The notes: generated from the sequence alone by a model not told the origin. A DNA stretch of 64,000 nucleotides from an uncultured Dokdonia sp. (GCA_947503305.1 CANNDF010000003.1:1-64000), one strand, 5' to 3'. Numbered from the stretch's first letter, positions 1 to 9,166 are shown. Made by a program: numbers and translations.

Positions 1-195
1 AATGCCAAAATATATATCTTTGATCGTTATGGAAAACTTCTTAAACAGATAAGTCCAACGAGTATCGGTTGGGATGGCACTTTTAATGGTCAACCACTAC
101 CATCGAGTGATTACTGGTTTAGGGTAGAGTTTACAGAGCCAGATGAGATAGGAACACAACGAGAGTTTGTAGGTCATTTTACTTTAAAAAGATAA
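1..195 (+). CDS. C-terminal end of a T9SS type B (gliding motility-associated) secreted protein, 5' partial
   Basis: The frame is open from the first base and ends at a TAA at 193-195, giving the last 64 residues of a protein that begins outside the window. The peptide starts NAKIYIFDRYGKLL, continues with GWDGTFNGQPLPSSDYWF and ends HFTLKR. This is the pattern of the CHU_C / type B sorting domain: hydrophobic strand, FDRYGK, WDGxxNG, DYWF and a final basic FxLKR. In the family this domain directs export through the type IX secretion system and attachment at the cell surface. The passenger protein cannot be seen. A strong terminator follows at 230-259. Confidence 0.9.
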   Translation, partial: NAKIYIFDRYGKLLKQISPTSIGWDGTFNGQPLPSSDYWFRVEFTEPDEIGTQREFVGHFTLKR

Positions 196-221
196 AACAG
201 ACTAACAAACCCAAAACAAAT

Positions 222-259
222 AAAAAAAAGCGCCACGATATTCTCGTGGCGCTTTTTTT
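222..259. terminator. Bidirectional rho-independent terminator
   Basis: A 9 bp perfect stem (GCGCCACGA at 230-238 with TCGTGGCGC at 244-252) encloses a 5 nt loop. It is preceded by an A-tract and followed by seven T. It lies between the T9SS gene on the plus strand and the convergent methyltransferase gene, so it can serve both. Confidence 0.92.
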
Positions 260-282
260 AGGACCCTATAAAAGAGACGCAA

Positions 283-1467
283 TCAAAGGGATTTTTTACA
301 AATAAGAATGGTTTTTTGCCCGTCCATAAGAGTTGTAAAAAAGAGGTATGTATCACCTCCTTCTTTTATAGCTAGCTTTTTGCGAAGCTGTGCAACAGAA
401 AGTGGGAAATTACGTGTCGTTATATGAGCCGTTTTTATAGCTAGTTTTTTTTGAATTTTACTCGAAAATGGAAGTACTTCTAGAATTTCGAAAGATCTTC
501 CAGGAAAATCTATACGGTTTGTATGCGTATATAGATGGCTATGGGGGTGTAATTTATCCAGTTGAAAATGAGCGCTTATCCAATTAAAGGCTCCAGATTT
601 CATAAGGGATGCATTGGGTTCGTATAGATAATGTTTGGGTAAAGAATAGGTGGGAACCGCAAGGTTCATTTCGGTACTGGAAAAGCCATAGGATTCTTTT
701 TTTTCGTTTTTAATATTTACGGTAGTAATATGAATATCTTCTGTAGTTTTTTTAGACTCAATACACCATAAAAGTTCTTTGACTTCATTTTTTACAGCTA
801 CGATATGAATTTCAGTGACATGGCGAAGCTCTTTTAAACCAGCTGTAATGTCTAGAATAGGCGCTGTTTTTACCCAAAGAATCTTGCATTTGGATAGAAG
901 CATATCCAGATGCTCAGGGATATTAGGCAAACAATCCTTAAGCATAAATACTTTTCCTTTGGCATCTGACCGTCTACCGGGATCTGCATACAAGGTGTCA
1001 AATACTATTTCACTTGATTTTATATAGTCTATAGCGTTTCCTACTATACATTTAATAGAAGTAGCATTGAGGCGTTCAAAGTTTGCTTTGGCGAAAGCAG
1101 ATAACGGCATATCCATTTCTATATGAGTCACTTGAGCTATTTTTTTTGAAAAATAATAGGTATCTATTCCTAAACCTCCCGTTAGATCTGCTAGGGTCTT
1201 ATTGCGCATTAAACTCGCTTTGTATGCTGCTGTAACTTCTGACGATGTCTGTTCTAGATGAATTTTTGGAGGAAATAGAATACCATCCGTTTGATACCAG
1301 AGTGGAAGTTTATGTTTGGCTTTGCGTTTTCCTTCTAATTGTTGTGTGAGTTCTTGGATAGAAATATCCTCAAAAGGGCTCCCTTTTAAAAGGAAAGTGG
1401 TAATCGCCGTATGTTCATTTTCTTTTAAAAATGCTTGAACTTCAGGACGTAATACGGCACTATTCAT
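283..1467 (-). CDS. Class I SAM-dependent methyltransferase with C-terminal THUMP-like domain
   Basis: This 394 aa protein has a Rossmann methyltransferase core. The SAM-binding motif DLTGGLGID lies at about residues 94-102, an acidic loop IEMD follows near 117, and the probable catalytic-loop motif DPGRR is at about 162-166. The C-terminal part (about 320-394) matches the THUMP-like domain found in this Bacteroidota family, which suggests an RNA substrate; the target base is unknown. The ATG overlaps the stop codon of the upstream AI-2E transporter gene in a TAATG arrangement, so the two are translationally coupled in the same minus-strand operon. The codons around 1085-1098 contain a near-copy of the dispersed palindrome (GCTTTGGCGAAAGC), encoding AFAKA. 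Confidence 0.85.
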   Translation of the reverse strand: MNSAVLRPEVQAFLKENEHTAITTFLLKGSPFEDISIQELTQQLEGKRKAKHKLPLWYQTDGILFPPKIHLEQTSSEVTAAYKASLMRNKTLADLTGGLGIDTYYFSKKIAQVTHIEMDMPLSAFAKANFERLNATSIKCIVGNAIDYIKSSEIVFDTLYADPGRRSDAKGKVFMLKDCLPNIPEHLDMLLSKCKILWVKTAPILDITAGLKELRHVTEIHIVAVKNEVKELLWCIESKKTTEDIHITTVNIKNEKKESYGFSSTEMNLAVPTYSLPKHYLYEPNASLMKSGAFNWISAHFQLDKLHPHSHLYTHTNRIDFPGRSFEILEVLPFSSKIQKKLAIKTAHITTRNFPLSVAQLRKKLAIKEGGDTYLFFTTLMDGQKTILICKKSL

Positions 1468-2555
1468 TAGAGGTTACGAGTGAGTTTCTTGACAATTTTA
1501 AAATCGGGAATAAACTCCTTGGCAATAACTTTAAGAGCTGTATATACTGGGATTGCTACAATCATCCCTACCACTCCAAATAACAATCCTGCAATAATAA
1601 TAATCAGGAATATTTCTAAAGGATGTGATTTTACACTATTACTAAATATAAATGGCTGACTTATAAAATTGTCGATAAGTTGAGCGATCATATACCCAAT
1701 CATCACTTTGATAGTAGTAGGGAGGATGACTGTTTGAAAATCCATCCCTAGATTACTAGACATAGATAGCACAAGAATAATCACGCCTCCTATAAGAGGC
1801 CCTACATAGGGTATAAGATTAAGTAAGGCGCATAAGAATGCAATAACCAATGCGTTTTTTATCCCAAATATGAGGAGAATAGTGATGTATAAAACAAATA
1901 GAACAAGGATTTGCAAAAGAAGGCCTAAAAAATAACGAGAGAGTAAATCTTTGATTTTATTGAAGGATTGTGTTGCTCTATACTCGTTTTCGTCTTTAAC
2001 CAAGGCCATAATCCCTTGATGGAGTAGCGCACTATCTTTCATAAAGAAGAAAGAGATAAAAATCACCGAAAAAAGTCCAATACTCAATGAGCCCAAAGCT
2101 CCCAATACACTATTAAGAAGATTGGGAATGGCTCCAAAACTAAAAGTCGACCCTAGATCCATACTTTCTAAGGTTTTAAATAAGTCAATATCTCTAGATG
2201 AAAAATACTGGTTTACCTGATTAAATAAAGATGTTAGATTATCTCTTAATCCATCGAGGTTAAGTAATGATAAGTTCTGACCTTGCTCTGCTATTAATGG
2301 AATAAACATCCCCATAATACCAATGAGTATCCCAAAAATGACTAGCATAGCAACCGAAACAGCAAGTCCGTTTTTGAATTTAAGCTTACGTCTTAGAAAT
2401 AATATAATAGGTCTACCTATTAATGAGATAACACCCGCTATTGCAATGTATGCCAGAACACTACGTATAGAATAAAGAAAATATAATAGAATAGCAATAC
2501 CGACTAAAATGCCTACTGCTCGTAAAATGCCGTACGTAATAGTGTTTGATTTCAT
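1467..2555 (-). CDS. AI-2E family transporter (PerM-like) membrane protein
   Basis: This 362 aa protein is highly hydrophobic, with about eight membrane segments in the AI-2E/PerM layout. Two to three helices come first, followed by a long soluble loop (about residues 80-150) and a C-terminal bundle. The C-terminal bundle contains LIPYVGPLIGG and a GLLFGVVGMIVAIPV stretch, both typical of the family. Members export small molecules or ions; some export the quorum signal AI-2 and others act as Na+/H+ antiporters, so the substrate here is not defined. It sits 57 bp downstream of the RNA methyltransferase gene and overlaps the next gene by one base. Confidence 0.88.
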   Translation of the reverse strand: MKSNTITYGILRAVGILVGIAILLYFLYSIRSVLAYIAIAGVISLIGRPIILFLRRKLKFKNGLAVSVAMLVIFGILIGIMGMFIPLIAEQGQNLSLLNLDGLRDNLTSLFNQVNQYFSSRDIDLFKTLESMDLGSTFSFGAIPNLLNSVLGALGSLSIGLFSVIFISFFFMKDSALLHQGIMALVKDENEYRATQSFNKIKDLLSRYFLGLLLQILVLFVLYITILLIFGIKNALVIAFLCALLNLIPYVGPLIGGVIILVLSMSSNLGMDFQTVILPTTIKVMIGYMIAQLIDNFISQPFIFSNSVKSHPLEIFLIIIIAGLLFGVVGMIVAIPVYTALKVIAKEFIPDFKIVKKLTRNL

Positions 2556-2612
2556 TAGGATAAATATAGGAATTTTGAGTGGGTAAACGCGACAGAATAA
2601 TTTGATTAAGAT

Positions 2613-3125
2613 CTATGATGGTTGTTGTAATTCATAAATAGCAATCGCTGTAGCTTGCGCTACATTCATACTGCTGTTTTTTCCAAACATGGGAATATGA
2701 ATGGTATGATGTACCTGTGATAATAGTGTGTCAGAGATCCCATAATTTTCGTCACCTATAATGAGTATTATTTTTTTTATGTCTGTAGTATGTAAAGCTT
2801 TTATAGGCGTGCTGGATGATGTAATTTCTAACGCAATGCTTGTAAATTGCTCGTTATGATAGCTTTCTAATTCTTTAGAGATATTTACACCCTCTCTATA
2901 GCTTATATGTTGTTGAGTAGTACGTGCAGTTTTCTTAAGTCTACTACTGGTAAGATCAACCGAAGTCCCAAAAAATACAATTTCTGAAACTGCAAATGCA
3001 TCGGCGAGTCTAAAAAGTGACCCTATGTTTGCAGGGCCTTTTACATGATCACAAAAAAGAACAATTTCTTTAGGATCTTTTACAGGACGATGCGCAGTAT
3101 GGTGTAATTGATTATTCTTTGTCAT
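2613..3125 (-). CDS. SPOUT (TrmH/SpoU) family RNA methyltransferase
   Basis: At 170 aa this is a single-domain SPOUT enzyme with all three motifs. Motif 1 has NIGSLFR at 33-39, motif 2 has GDENYGIS at about 124-131, and motif 3 has IPMFGKNSSMN at 144-154, which forms the knot that binds SAM. Family members 2'-O-methylate tRNA or rRNA. Without an N-terminal RNA-binding extension it resembles short TrmL- or TrmH-like proteins, but the exact target cannot be assigned. Its start overlaps the end of the preceding zinc-ribbon gene by 14 bp, so the two are co-transcribed. Confidence 0.88.
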   Translation of the reverse strand: MTKNNQLHHTAHRPVKDPKEIVLFCDHVKGPANIGSLFRLADAFAVSEIVFFGTSVDLTSSRLKKTARTTQQHISYREGVNISKELESYHNEQFTSIALEITSSSTPIKALHTTDIKKIILIIGDENYGISDTLLSQVHHTIHIPMFGKNSSMNVAQATAIAIYELQQPS

Positions 3126-3450
3126 CGACCATCACCTTATTGAATTTACTCGCTGTAATCTCTGTCGATCTAGCTATAATAATCGGGATGGTAAACGTTA
3201 ACGTAGCTACCCATCCAAGTTCCCAAAGCAATACAGTACAAAGGACACCTATACCTAAGCCCCCAAGTATATACATTTTATTTGCTTTTGCATATACTCT
3301 ATTTATTCGTCGTTTTACGATGGTTCCACATTTTTTACATCGCTCATTGATATGATTTCCTCTTTCGTTTTGAAGCTCAAAACGATTTGTAGCTTTTGTA
3401 GTAAAACTATTTTCTTTTTGACAGGAACTGCAGTAATAATAAAGTTTCAT
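3112..3450 (-). CDS. Small zinc-ribbon membrane protein, function unknown
   Basis: The 112 aa protein begins with a zinc ribbon made of two CxxC pairs (CSSC at 7-10 and CKKC near 38-41). Two adjacent membrane helices follow (about 60-77 and 80-95) and then a short charged tail. It starts 3 bp after the DUF4159 gene and overlaps the SPOUT methyltransferase gene, so it is a genuine operon member. No specific function is recognised; the layout suggests a small membrane-anchored adaptor. Confidence 0.7.
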   Translation of the reverse strand: MKLYYYCSSCQKENSFTTKATNRFELQNERGNHINERCKKCGTIVKRRINRVYAKANKMYILGGLGIGVLCTVLLWELGWVATLTFTIPIIIARSTEITASKFNKVMVDDKE

Positions 3451-3453
3451 TGC

Positions 3454-4098
3454 TTAATGTTCAAAAGCATATTTTACGATATTAGCTCCCATTCTTAGTG
3501 CTTTCTGACGTACAGATGCAGGGTCATTGTGTACTTCAGGGTCTTCCCAACCATCACCCAGATCACTCTCTGTAGTAAACAATACCACTAGTCGATCTTC
3601 ATAAAAGAGCCCGAGTGCTTGTGGTCGTTTTCCGTCATGTTCATGTATTTTGGGAAGTCCTTGCGGAAATGCATAGGCAATACTAAAAATAGGGTGTGAA
3701 GCAGGTAATTCTGTAAGTTCTTGATCTGGGAAAATCTTTTGTAATTCTTTAGGCAGATATTGCGACATTCCATAATTATCATCGATATGCAAAAACCCGC
3801 CACTTTGTAAGTAATTACGAAGGTTCTCAGCATCTTCATCAGAGAAGAAGACATTTCCATGTCCAGTCATATGCAGCATCGGAAACTGAAAAATATCAAT
3901 ACTCCCAGGGTCCACCGTTTCTGGCTTTTCATTTATAGCTGTTTGAATATTTTCATTACAAAAAGCGATAAGGTTTGGAACAGAAGTAGGGTTGGAGTAC
4001 CAGTCACCACCGCCCTTATATTTTAATATCGCAAGATCTTGTGATTGTACACTGCAAGAGATCAATAAACTTATAAAAACAACAAAAATTCGAATCAT
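3454..4098 (-). CDS. DUF4159 domain exported protein
   Basis: This 214 aa protein has a signal peptide of about 20 residues ending SVQSQ. The rest is a single DUF4159 domain with the features LHMTGHGNVFFSDED (76-90) and GGFLHIDDNYG (100-110), and it ends in a region with the partly conserved sequence WEDPEVHND. The fold resembles the class I glutamine amidotransferase-like domains seen in Bacteroidota, but the biochemical role is unknown. It is the first gene of the five-gene minus-strand operon that runs to 283. Confidence 0.85.
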   Translation of the reverse strand: MIRIFVVFISLLISCSVQSQDLAILKYKGGGDWYSNPTSVPNLIAFCNENIQTAINEKPETVDPGSIDIFQFPMLHMTGHGNVFFSDEDAENLRNYLQSGGFLHIDDNYGMSQYLPKELQKIFPDQELTELPASHPIFSIAYAFPQGLPKIHEHDGKRPQALGLFYEDRLVVLFTTESDLGDGWEDPEVHNDPASVRQKALRMGANIVKYAFEH

Positions 4099-4200
4099 AA
4101 CTACGAAAATAACGTATTTGTTTCAGAGTTGTTTCATCTGGAGGCGGAGATATTACCTATAATTTTAGTAACGATAACGATTGCATATTAAAGATTTGTT

Positions 4201-4224
4201 AGTACGCTTTCGCGAAAGCGTACT
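4201..4224. repeat. Dispersed palindrome (core GCTTTCGCGAAAGC), perfect 24 bp copy
   Basis: The 24 bp from 4201 to 4224 equal their own reverse complement and contain TACGCTTTCGCGAAAGCGTA. The copy lies between the divergent DUF4159 and PEP carboxylase genes. Other copies are at 8129, 10481, 47587, 51169 and 62081, with degenerate ones at 1085 and 57681. Confidence 0.9.
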
Positions 4225-4305
4225 CCTATTGCATATTTATTAAAACCGAAAGTGCATAGTGTACTTCTGAATAGAAAGCAGTAATTTTCAATTAAAATTG
4301 TGACT

Positions 4306-6888
4306 ATGTCTAGATTACCCAAAGAGGAACGTTTTAACACCCATGTTAAATCAAAATATGATGTATTTAACGGTATTTTTATGACACTTCCGTTTGATGG
4401 AATTACCAATACAGGTGTCTTATTACCGCTGTTTCATGAGATTTGTAAATCGGGCTATTCTATGAATAAAAATCCGACACAGATTGTACATCATTTTTTT
4501 GATAGGTATATGCGGGATGCTACCGAAGAAGAAAGATTAGATTTACTTTTTAAGTTTATACAGTATATAGAACGCCAGGTTGTCCTTTTTGATGCCATTG
4601 AAGATGCGAGTTATCGTATTGTAAATAATATGGATGGACGCGGGACACTACGTAATATTAAAGAAGAAGCCGAAGCACTAGGTAAAAAAGAGGCACTTAT
4701 TGCCTATTTAAAACGATTCCGTATCCGACCTGTGCTTACTGCACATCCGACACAGTTTTATCCTGGAGTTGTCTTAGGAATTATCAATGATTTAAGTGCC
4801 GCTGTACGAGAAGATAATCTGGAAGAAATTAAGCTATTACTGGCACAGCTGGGGAAAACCCCTTTCTTTAAAAAAGAAAAACCAAGCCCTTATGATGAGG
4901 CAGTGAGCCTTATCTGGTATTTGGAAAACGTTTTTTATCAGAGTGCAGGATATATATATGACTATTTACATCAACATCTGGTACAAGACGAAAGTTTTGA
5001 TAATAGACTGGTAACCCTTGGTTTTTGGCCTGGAGGCGATAGAGATGGAAATCCATTTGTCACCACAGCGATTACTTTAAAAGTTGCCCAGCGTTTACGG
5101 AGTTCGGTTATTAAGAATTATTACCGTGACCTGAGAGAATTACGAAGACGTATTACTTTTGAAGGGACCCATAAGCGATTAGGCCTCTTAGAAAAACAAT
5201 TCTACGATGCCATTTTTACAGAAGGGCCTTTGCCGTTTACCCAAGGTGAGATTCTTAAAGAATTAAAAGAAGTACGAACGATTGTACGTGAGCAACACCA
5301 GAGTTTATATATCGATAAGATCGATAGTATTATACATAAAGTAGAGCTCTTTGGACTTCACTTTGCTACATTGGATATCAGACAAGATTCCAGTGTGCAT
5401 CACAAAGTTTTTGAATACCTGGTACATCATGCAACGGTAGGAGGGAAGCCACTTTTTCCAGAAGGATACTTATTACAGTCTGATGAAGAACAAATACAAT
5501 TTTTAAATACGATCAAAGGGCAGTTACACCCAGAAGATTTTGAAGATGAAGTCGTTGCAAAAACACTAGGATCTATCCATGCGATGAAATCTATCCAAAA
5601 GACCAATGGAGAACAAGGAGCAAACCGGTATATTATAAGCAATTCTCAAAAAGCATTGCATGTGATGCAGGCCTTTAGTTTTATCCGATTATGTGATTGG
5701 GAAGTCCCTACAGCCGATGTTGTTCCGCTTTTTGAAACCGTCCCTGATCTTATCAAGGCACCAGCTGTGATGGAAGAACTCTATACCAATCCTGCCTATG
5801 CAGCACATCTCAAACGCAGAGATAACTGCCAGACGATTATGCTAGGTTTCAGTGATGGGACAAAAGATGGAGGCTATTTAATGGCCAACTGGAGTATTTT
5901 TAAAGCAAAAGAAGCGTTGACTAAAGTCTCCAGAGCGTATGGTATTAAAGTCCTATTTTTTGATGGCCGTGGAGGACCACCAGCACGTGGAGGCGGAAAA
6001 ACACATCAGTTTTATGCCTCTTTAGGATCTACGATAGAAGCCGAAGAAATCCAAATTACAGTACAGGGACAAACAATAAGTTCTAATTTTGGAACCTTAG
6101 ATTCTTGTCAGTATAACCTAGAACAATTGTTGAGTAGTGGTGTGGCAAATGAAGTATTTACGTCATCAAAAAATGATATCACTTCTGGAAATAGAGCAAT
6201 ACTAGATGAGATGGCGAGTATCAGTTACCAAGCGTATACCGATTTTAAAAACCATCCTAAGTTTATTCCTTATTTAGAGCGTATGAGTACGCTTAAATAT
6301 TATGCAAAAACTAATATAGGAAGTAGACCTAGCAAGCGATCTCAAAAAGCAACGCTTGATTTTGGAGATTTACGAGCCATCCCTTTTGTAGGCTCCTGGA
6401 GTCAGCTCAAGCAGAATGTACCTGGATTTTATGGAGTAGGAACAGCACTCGCACATTATGAAAAGAAAGGCAAACTAGATGCAATCAAGCAATTATATAC
6501 AGACAGTGCTTTTTTCAGAACCCTTTTGGAGAATAGTATGATGAGTTTGACAAAATCTTTCTTTGGCTTGACAGCATATATGAAAGAAGATGAGGAGTTT
6601 GGAGCTTTCTGGTCTATGATTTATGAAGAATATACCTTGAGTAAACGTCTTATGCTTGAAGTATCAGGTAATAAAGAACTTATGGATAATGAAAAAGCTG
6701 GACGTGCTTCTATACAGGAGCGTGAGCGTATCGTATTACCATTATTAACCATACAGCAATATGCATTACGAGAGATACAACGTATCCAAAAAAGCGAAGC
6801 TATAGATGCAAAAGAATTAACGCGTTTTGAAAAAATGGTCACCCGTTCATTATTTGGTAATATCAATGCAAGTCGTAACTCAGCATAG
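4306..6888 (+). CDS. ppc: Phosphoenolpyruvate carboxylase
   Basis: This enzyme carboxylates phosphoenolpyruvate with bicarbonate to oxaloacetate, refilling the TCA cycle in the cytoplasm. The protein is about 860 aa, the usual length. All main catalytic signatures are visible: VLTAHPTQ near residue 145 with the catalytic His, FWPGGDRDGNP near 245, GFSDGTKDGGY near 525, and the mobile loop FDGRGGPPARGGG near 560. The frame also opens at a GTG two codons earlier (4300). The ATG at 4306 is preferred because it begins MSRLPKEERFN without an odd short lead. The C-terminus ends NASRNSA rather than the usual RNTG. It is transcribed alone; a 24 bp palindrome and about 80 bp of AT-rich DNA lie upstream. 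Confidence 0.96.
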   Translation: MSRLPKEERFNTHVKSKYDVFNGIFMTLPFDGITNTGVLLPLFHEICKSGYSMNKNPTQIVHHFFDRYMRDATEEERLDLLFKFIQYIERQVVLFDAIEDASYRIVNNMDGRGTLRNIKEEAEALGKKEALIAYLKRFRIRPVLTAHPTQFYPGVVLGIINDLSAAVREDNLEEIKLLLAQLGKTPFFKKEKPSPYDEAVSLIWYLENVFYQSAGYIYDYLHQHLVQDESFDNRLVTLGFWPGGDRDGNPFVTTAITLKVAQRLRSSVIKNYYRDLRELRRRITFEGTHKRLGLLEKQFYDAIFTEGPLPFTQGEILKELKEVRTIVREQHQSLYIDKIDSIIHKVELFGLHFATLDIRQDSSVHHKVFEYLVHHATVGGKPLFPEGYLLQSDEEQIQFLNTIKGQLHPEDFEDEVVAKTLGSIHAMKSIQKTNGEQGANRYIISNSQKALHVMQAFSFIRLCDWEVPTADVVPLFETVPDLIKAPAVMEELYTNPAYAAHLKRRDNCQTIMLGFSDGTKDGGYLMANWSIFKAKEALTKVSRAYGIKVLFFDGRGGPPARGGGKTHQFYASLGSTIEAEEIQITVQGQTISSNFGTLDSCQYNLEQLLSSGVANEVFTSSKNDITSGNRAILDEMASISYQAYTDFKNHPKFIPYLERMSTLKYYAKTNIGSRPSKRSQKATLDFGDLRAIPFVGSWSQLKQNVPGFYGVGTALAHYEKKGKLDAIKQLYTDSAFFRTLLENSMMSLTKSFFGLTAYMKEDEEFGAFWSMIYEEYTLSKRLMLEVSGNKELMDNEKAGRASIQERERIVLPLLTIQQYALREIQRIQKSEAIDAKELTRFEKMVTRSLFGNINASRNSA

Positions 6889-6962
6889 TTTGGGGCATAC
6901 TATAATGGACACTACATTTTTTTGTATATTACACATCCCAAAACTATAAATAAAAACATATC

Positions 6963-7316
6963 ATGAAAAAAATACTATTATTCTTTCTAGCCTGTATTAC
7001 ATATGTATCTGTACAAGCACAGGAGAAAGCTACGGTTAAGTCTATAACAGTAGAAGCAAAGGCAAAAGTTGCCGAAGTTCAAAAGCTGAAACCTTTATCT
7101 AAGGAACAGAAATTAATTCTGTTAGACTATTTTGTAAATAAAGGAAAAATAGAAGCAGGTACTTTTACAAAGGACTTAAAAGCAAACCCTCCTAAAGATA
7201 TTACGATGAGTGATTACTTTGACAAGGAGCAATTGGTATTAATAAAGAAACATTCATCTCCGTCGATGAAAAATGCCAAAACGGGACTTCAGGCACAAAA
7301 GAAAAAAGGATTTTAA
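6963..7316 (+). CDS. Small exported protein, function unknown
   Basis: The 117 aa product has a clear signal peptide (MKKILLFFLACITYVSVQAQ). The mature part is lysine-rich and mostly helical, with about 23% Lys by eye and a basic tail ending KKKGF. No family is recognised. It lies 74 bp after ppc and is closed by the terminator at 7343-7368, so it is probably a separate small transcription unit. Confidence 0.65.
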   Translation: MKKILLFFLACITYVSVQAQEKATVKSITVEAKAKVAEVQKLKPLSKEQKLILLDYFVNKGKIEAGTFTKDLKANPPKDITMSDYFDKEQLVLIKKHSSPSMKNAKTGLQAQKKKGF

Positions 7317-7342
7317 GTTTTCTAACTACTAACTATATCTTT

Positions 7343-7368
7343 AAAACTCGGCTTAGGTCGAGTTTTTT
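7343..7368 (+). terminator. Rho-independent terminator after the small exported protein gene
   Basis: An 8 bp perfect stem (AAAACTCG at 7343-7350, CGAGTTTT at 7359-7366) with an 8 nt loop runs into a T-tract that ends at 7368. Confidence 0.85.
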
Positions 7369-7424
7369 ATTGCATAGCCGTAAGGCTTATAAGCATCGCA
7401 AGACTTACTTATAAAAAGAACGCT

Positions 7425-8147
7425 ATGCATATCTCACAAAAATGGATCTTAGGAATATTTCTTATGTTTCAAGTACATGCCTTTTCACAAACCACACCCG
7501 TCGTTATCGAATTATTTACGTCTCAGGGTTGCAGTAGTTGCCCTCCTGCAGATGCACTTCTCGCTCAGATACAGGAAGAATATGGAGCCGATGTCATTAC
7601 CTTATCCTATCATGTAGATTATTGGGATTATATAGGATGGAAAGACCCATTTGCAACCAAGGCATTTACGCAAAAGCAGTATGACTATGCGCAAAAATTC
7701 CGATCTCGTAATGTATACACTCCACAAGCTGTCATTAATGGACGTAATCATTATACTGGATCCGACAGACCTGCCTTATATAGAGCCATACAACAACCTT
7801 CTACGGTAGCCGATGCGGTATCCCTCACACTTCCCAAAGTAGTTACAGAAGGAAAAAAAGTAGTTGTAGATTATACCCTTTCAGATACATCCCTAGCACA
7901 TGAACTCACTTTTGCTATTACCGTAAAAGAGAAGACGACTGAAGTACGAAGAGGGGAGAACCGTAATAAAACCCTTACCAATTCACATATAGTCATTGCC
8001 GAAAAAACAGTAAGCGCCACCACGACAGAAGGAACTGCCTATCTACAGCTCCCCGATTGGATTGCTGCAGAGGATACGTTATCTATTGTAGCGTATGCAT
8101 CTAAGGATCAGGTAGGGATTGTAAGTGCGCTTTCGCGAAAGCTATAA
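7425..8147 (+). CDS. DUF1223 family thioredoxin-fold exported protein
   Basis: This 240 aa protein starts with a signal peptide ending HAFSQ. The DUF1223 signature follows: ELFTSQGCSSCPPAD at about 28-42 with a CxxC pair, and SYHVDYWDYIGWKDPF near 58-74. The family adopts a thioredoxin-like fold and is exported, and a redox role is presumed, but the substrate is unknown. A copy of the dispersed palindrome lies inside the reading frame at 8129-8142 and encodes most of the C-terminal residues SALSRKL before the stop, so the element forms part of the protein end. The gene is convergent with the YceI gene at 8180. Confidence 0.88.
   Translation: MHISQKWILGIFLMFQVHAFSQTTPVVIELFTSQGCSSCPPADALLAQIQEEYGADVITLSYHVDYWDYIGWKDPFATKAFTQKQYDYAQKFRSRNVYTPQAVINGRNHYTGSDRPALYRAIQQPSTVADAVSLTLPKVVTEGKKVVVDYTLSDTSLAHELTFAITVKEKTTEVRRGENRNKTLTNSHIVIAEKTVSATTTEGTAYLQLPDWIAAEDTLSIVAYASKDQVGIVSALSRKL
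8129..8142. repeat. Dispersed palindrome core inside the 3' end of the DUF1223 gene
   Basis: The 14 bp core GCTTTCGCGAAAGC is intact. Flanking bases extend the symmetry only weakly. It overlaps the last codons of the gene that ends at 8147. Confidence 0.9.
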
Positions 8148-8179
8148 CAAGAAACCGATACTATCCAGTTATCAATAGT

Positions 8180-8695
8180 TCAATATCCCGTATATGGCAT
8201 TACGATGGTGATGGATACAATGTTTCGTGACCGCTCATCATAAATAGAAATTCCATAGTCTTGAGTGTTTATAGCGGTTGTTCCTGTAAACTCGGTAGTA
8301 CTGTCTGTAAACTCCCATACAATATTTTTTGTAACACCTTTGAGAGTAAGGGTTCCGCTTACGCTAAAACCGCTATCGGTCACCTCTATACTATGACTGG
8401 TAAATGAGATACGTGGGTATGCACCAGCATTAAAGTATTTTTTACCACGTAAATGTCTATTGCGAAGCCAATTATCGGTATCCAAAGTTTCTGTAGCTAC
8501 CGAACCGGCAATCGAAGCCGTAGTAATAGCATTGGGATCAATAGTACCTGTAAATTGAAAATCACCGAGGGTTCCGTCGACATCTTTATCTTCAAAAACA
8601 AAACGGATAGAAGCTGTTGCTTCCTGAATTGATGCTTGTTGTGCTTCAAGAGGCATCACAATACATAGGAGAATAAAGAGCGCGGTAAATTTCAT
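8180..8695 (-). CDS. YceI family exported lipid-binding protein
   Basis: The 171 aa product has a signal peptide (MKFTALFILLCIVMPLEAQ) followed by a single YceI beta-barrel of usual length. Recognisable stretches are NAGAYPRISFTS, VSGTLTLKGVTK and the closing VSITIVMPYT. In the family the lipocalin-like barrel binds isoprenoid or other lipids in the periplasm. It is convergent with the DUF1223 gene and divergent from the Dabb lipoprotein gene, whose start is about 70 bp away. Confidence 0.88.
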   Translation of the reverse strand: MKFTALFILLCIVMPLEAQQASIQEATASIRFVFEDKDVDGTLGDFQFTGTIDPNAITTASIAGSVATETLDTDNWLRNRHLRGKKYFNAGAYPRISFTSHSIEVTDSGFSVSGTLTLKGVTKNIVWEFTDSTTEFTGTTAINTQDYGISIYDERSRNIVSITIVMPYTGY

Positions 8696-8765
8696 GCAGT
8701 ATACGATTAGAAAACTATGTTATAAAAGTACTACATTAGACGTAGTAAAACCTAAAAGCATTCGT

Positions 8766-9161
8766 ATGAAATTACGTCTTTTCTATATTCTCATCCTCTG
8801 TGCAGTAAGTTGTACACAACCTAAGAGTTCTTCAGAAGTACTTCCAGGATCATTTGCACATACGGTCTACTTCTGGTTACACCAGCCAGATAATATTGAA
8901 CATCGACAAGCATTTGAAACCTCTTTGCGTTCATTTATCGATCAATCACCATATATAACGACCCGACATATAGGTGTTCCTGCAGCTACAGACAGGGAAG
9001 TAATAGACAATACGTATACCTATAGTCTGTTGCTTACCTTTAAAGATAAAGCCGCACAAGACCAGTATCAGGAGGAAGCCGCTCACAAACAGTTTATCGC
9101 CGAATCCTCCCATTTATGGTCAAAAGTACTTGTATACGATAGTGAATTACTAGACGATTAG
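8766..9161 (+). CDS. Dabb-domain (stress-responsive alpha/beta barrel) lipoprotein
   Basis: A longer frame opens at 8694. The ATG at 8766 is chosen because it begins a lipoprotein signal (MKLRLFYILILCAVSC, lipobox AVSC) and removes the overlap with the YceI start. The 131 aa product then carries a Dabb domain with FAHTVYFWLHQPDN near the start, HIGVPAATDREV in the middle and LLTFKDKAAQDQYQEEAAHKQF towards the end. Dabb proteins are small ferredoxin-like dimers. Membrane anchoring and the specific role here are inferred only. Confidence 0.78.
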   Translation: MKLRLFYILILCAVSCTQPKSSSEVLPGSFAHTVYFWLHQPDNIEHRQAFETSLRSFIDQSPYITTRHIGVPAATDREVIDNTYTYSLLLTFKDKAAQDQYQEEAAHKQFIAESSHLWSKVLVYDSELLDD

Positions 9162-9166
9162 AATGG

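Noticed and set aside
8694-8765. N-terminal extension of the Dabb lipoprotein
   Set aside because: It would overlap the divergent YceI start and bury the lipobox; the ATG at 8766 gives a proper signal.
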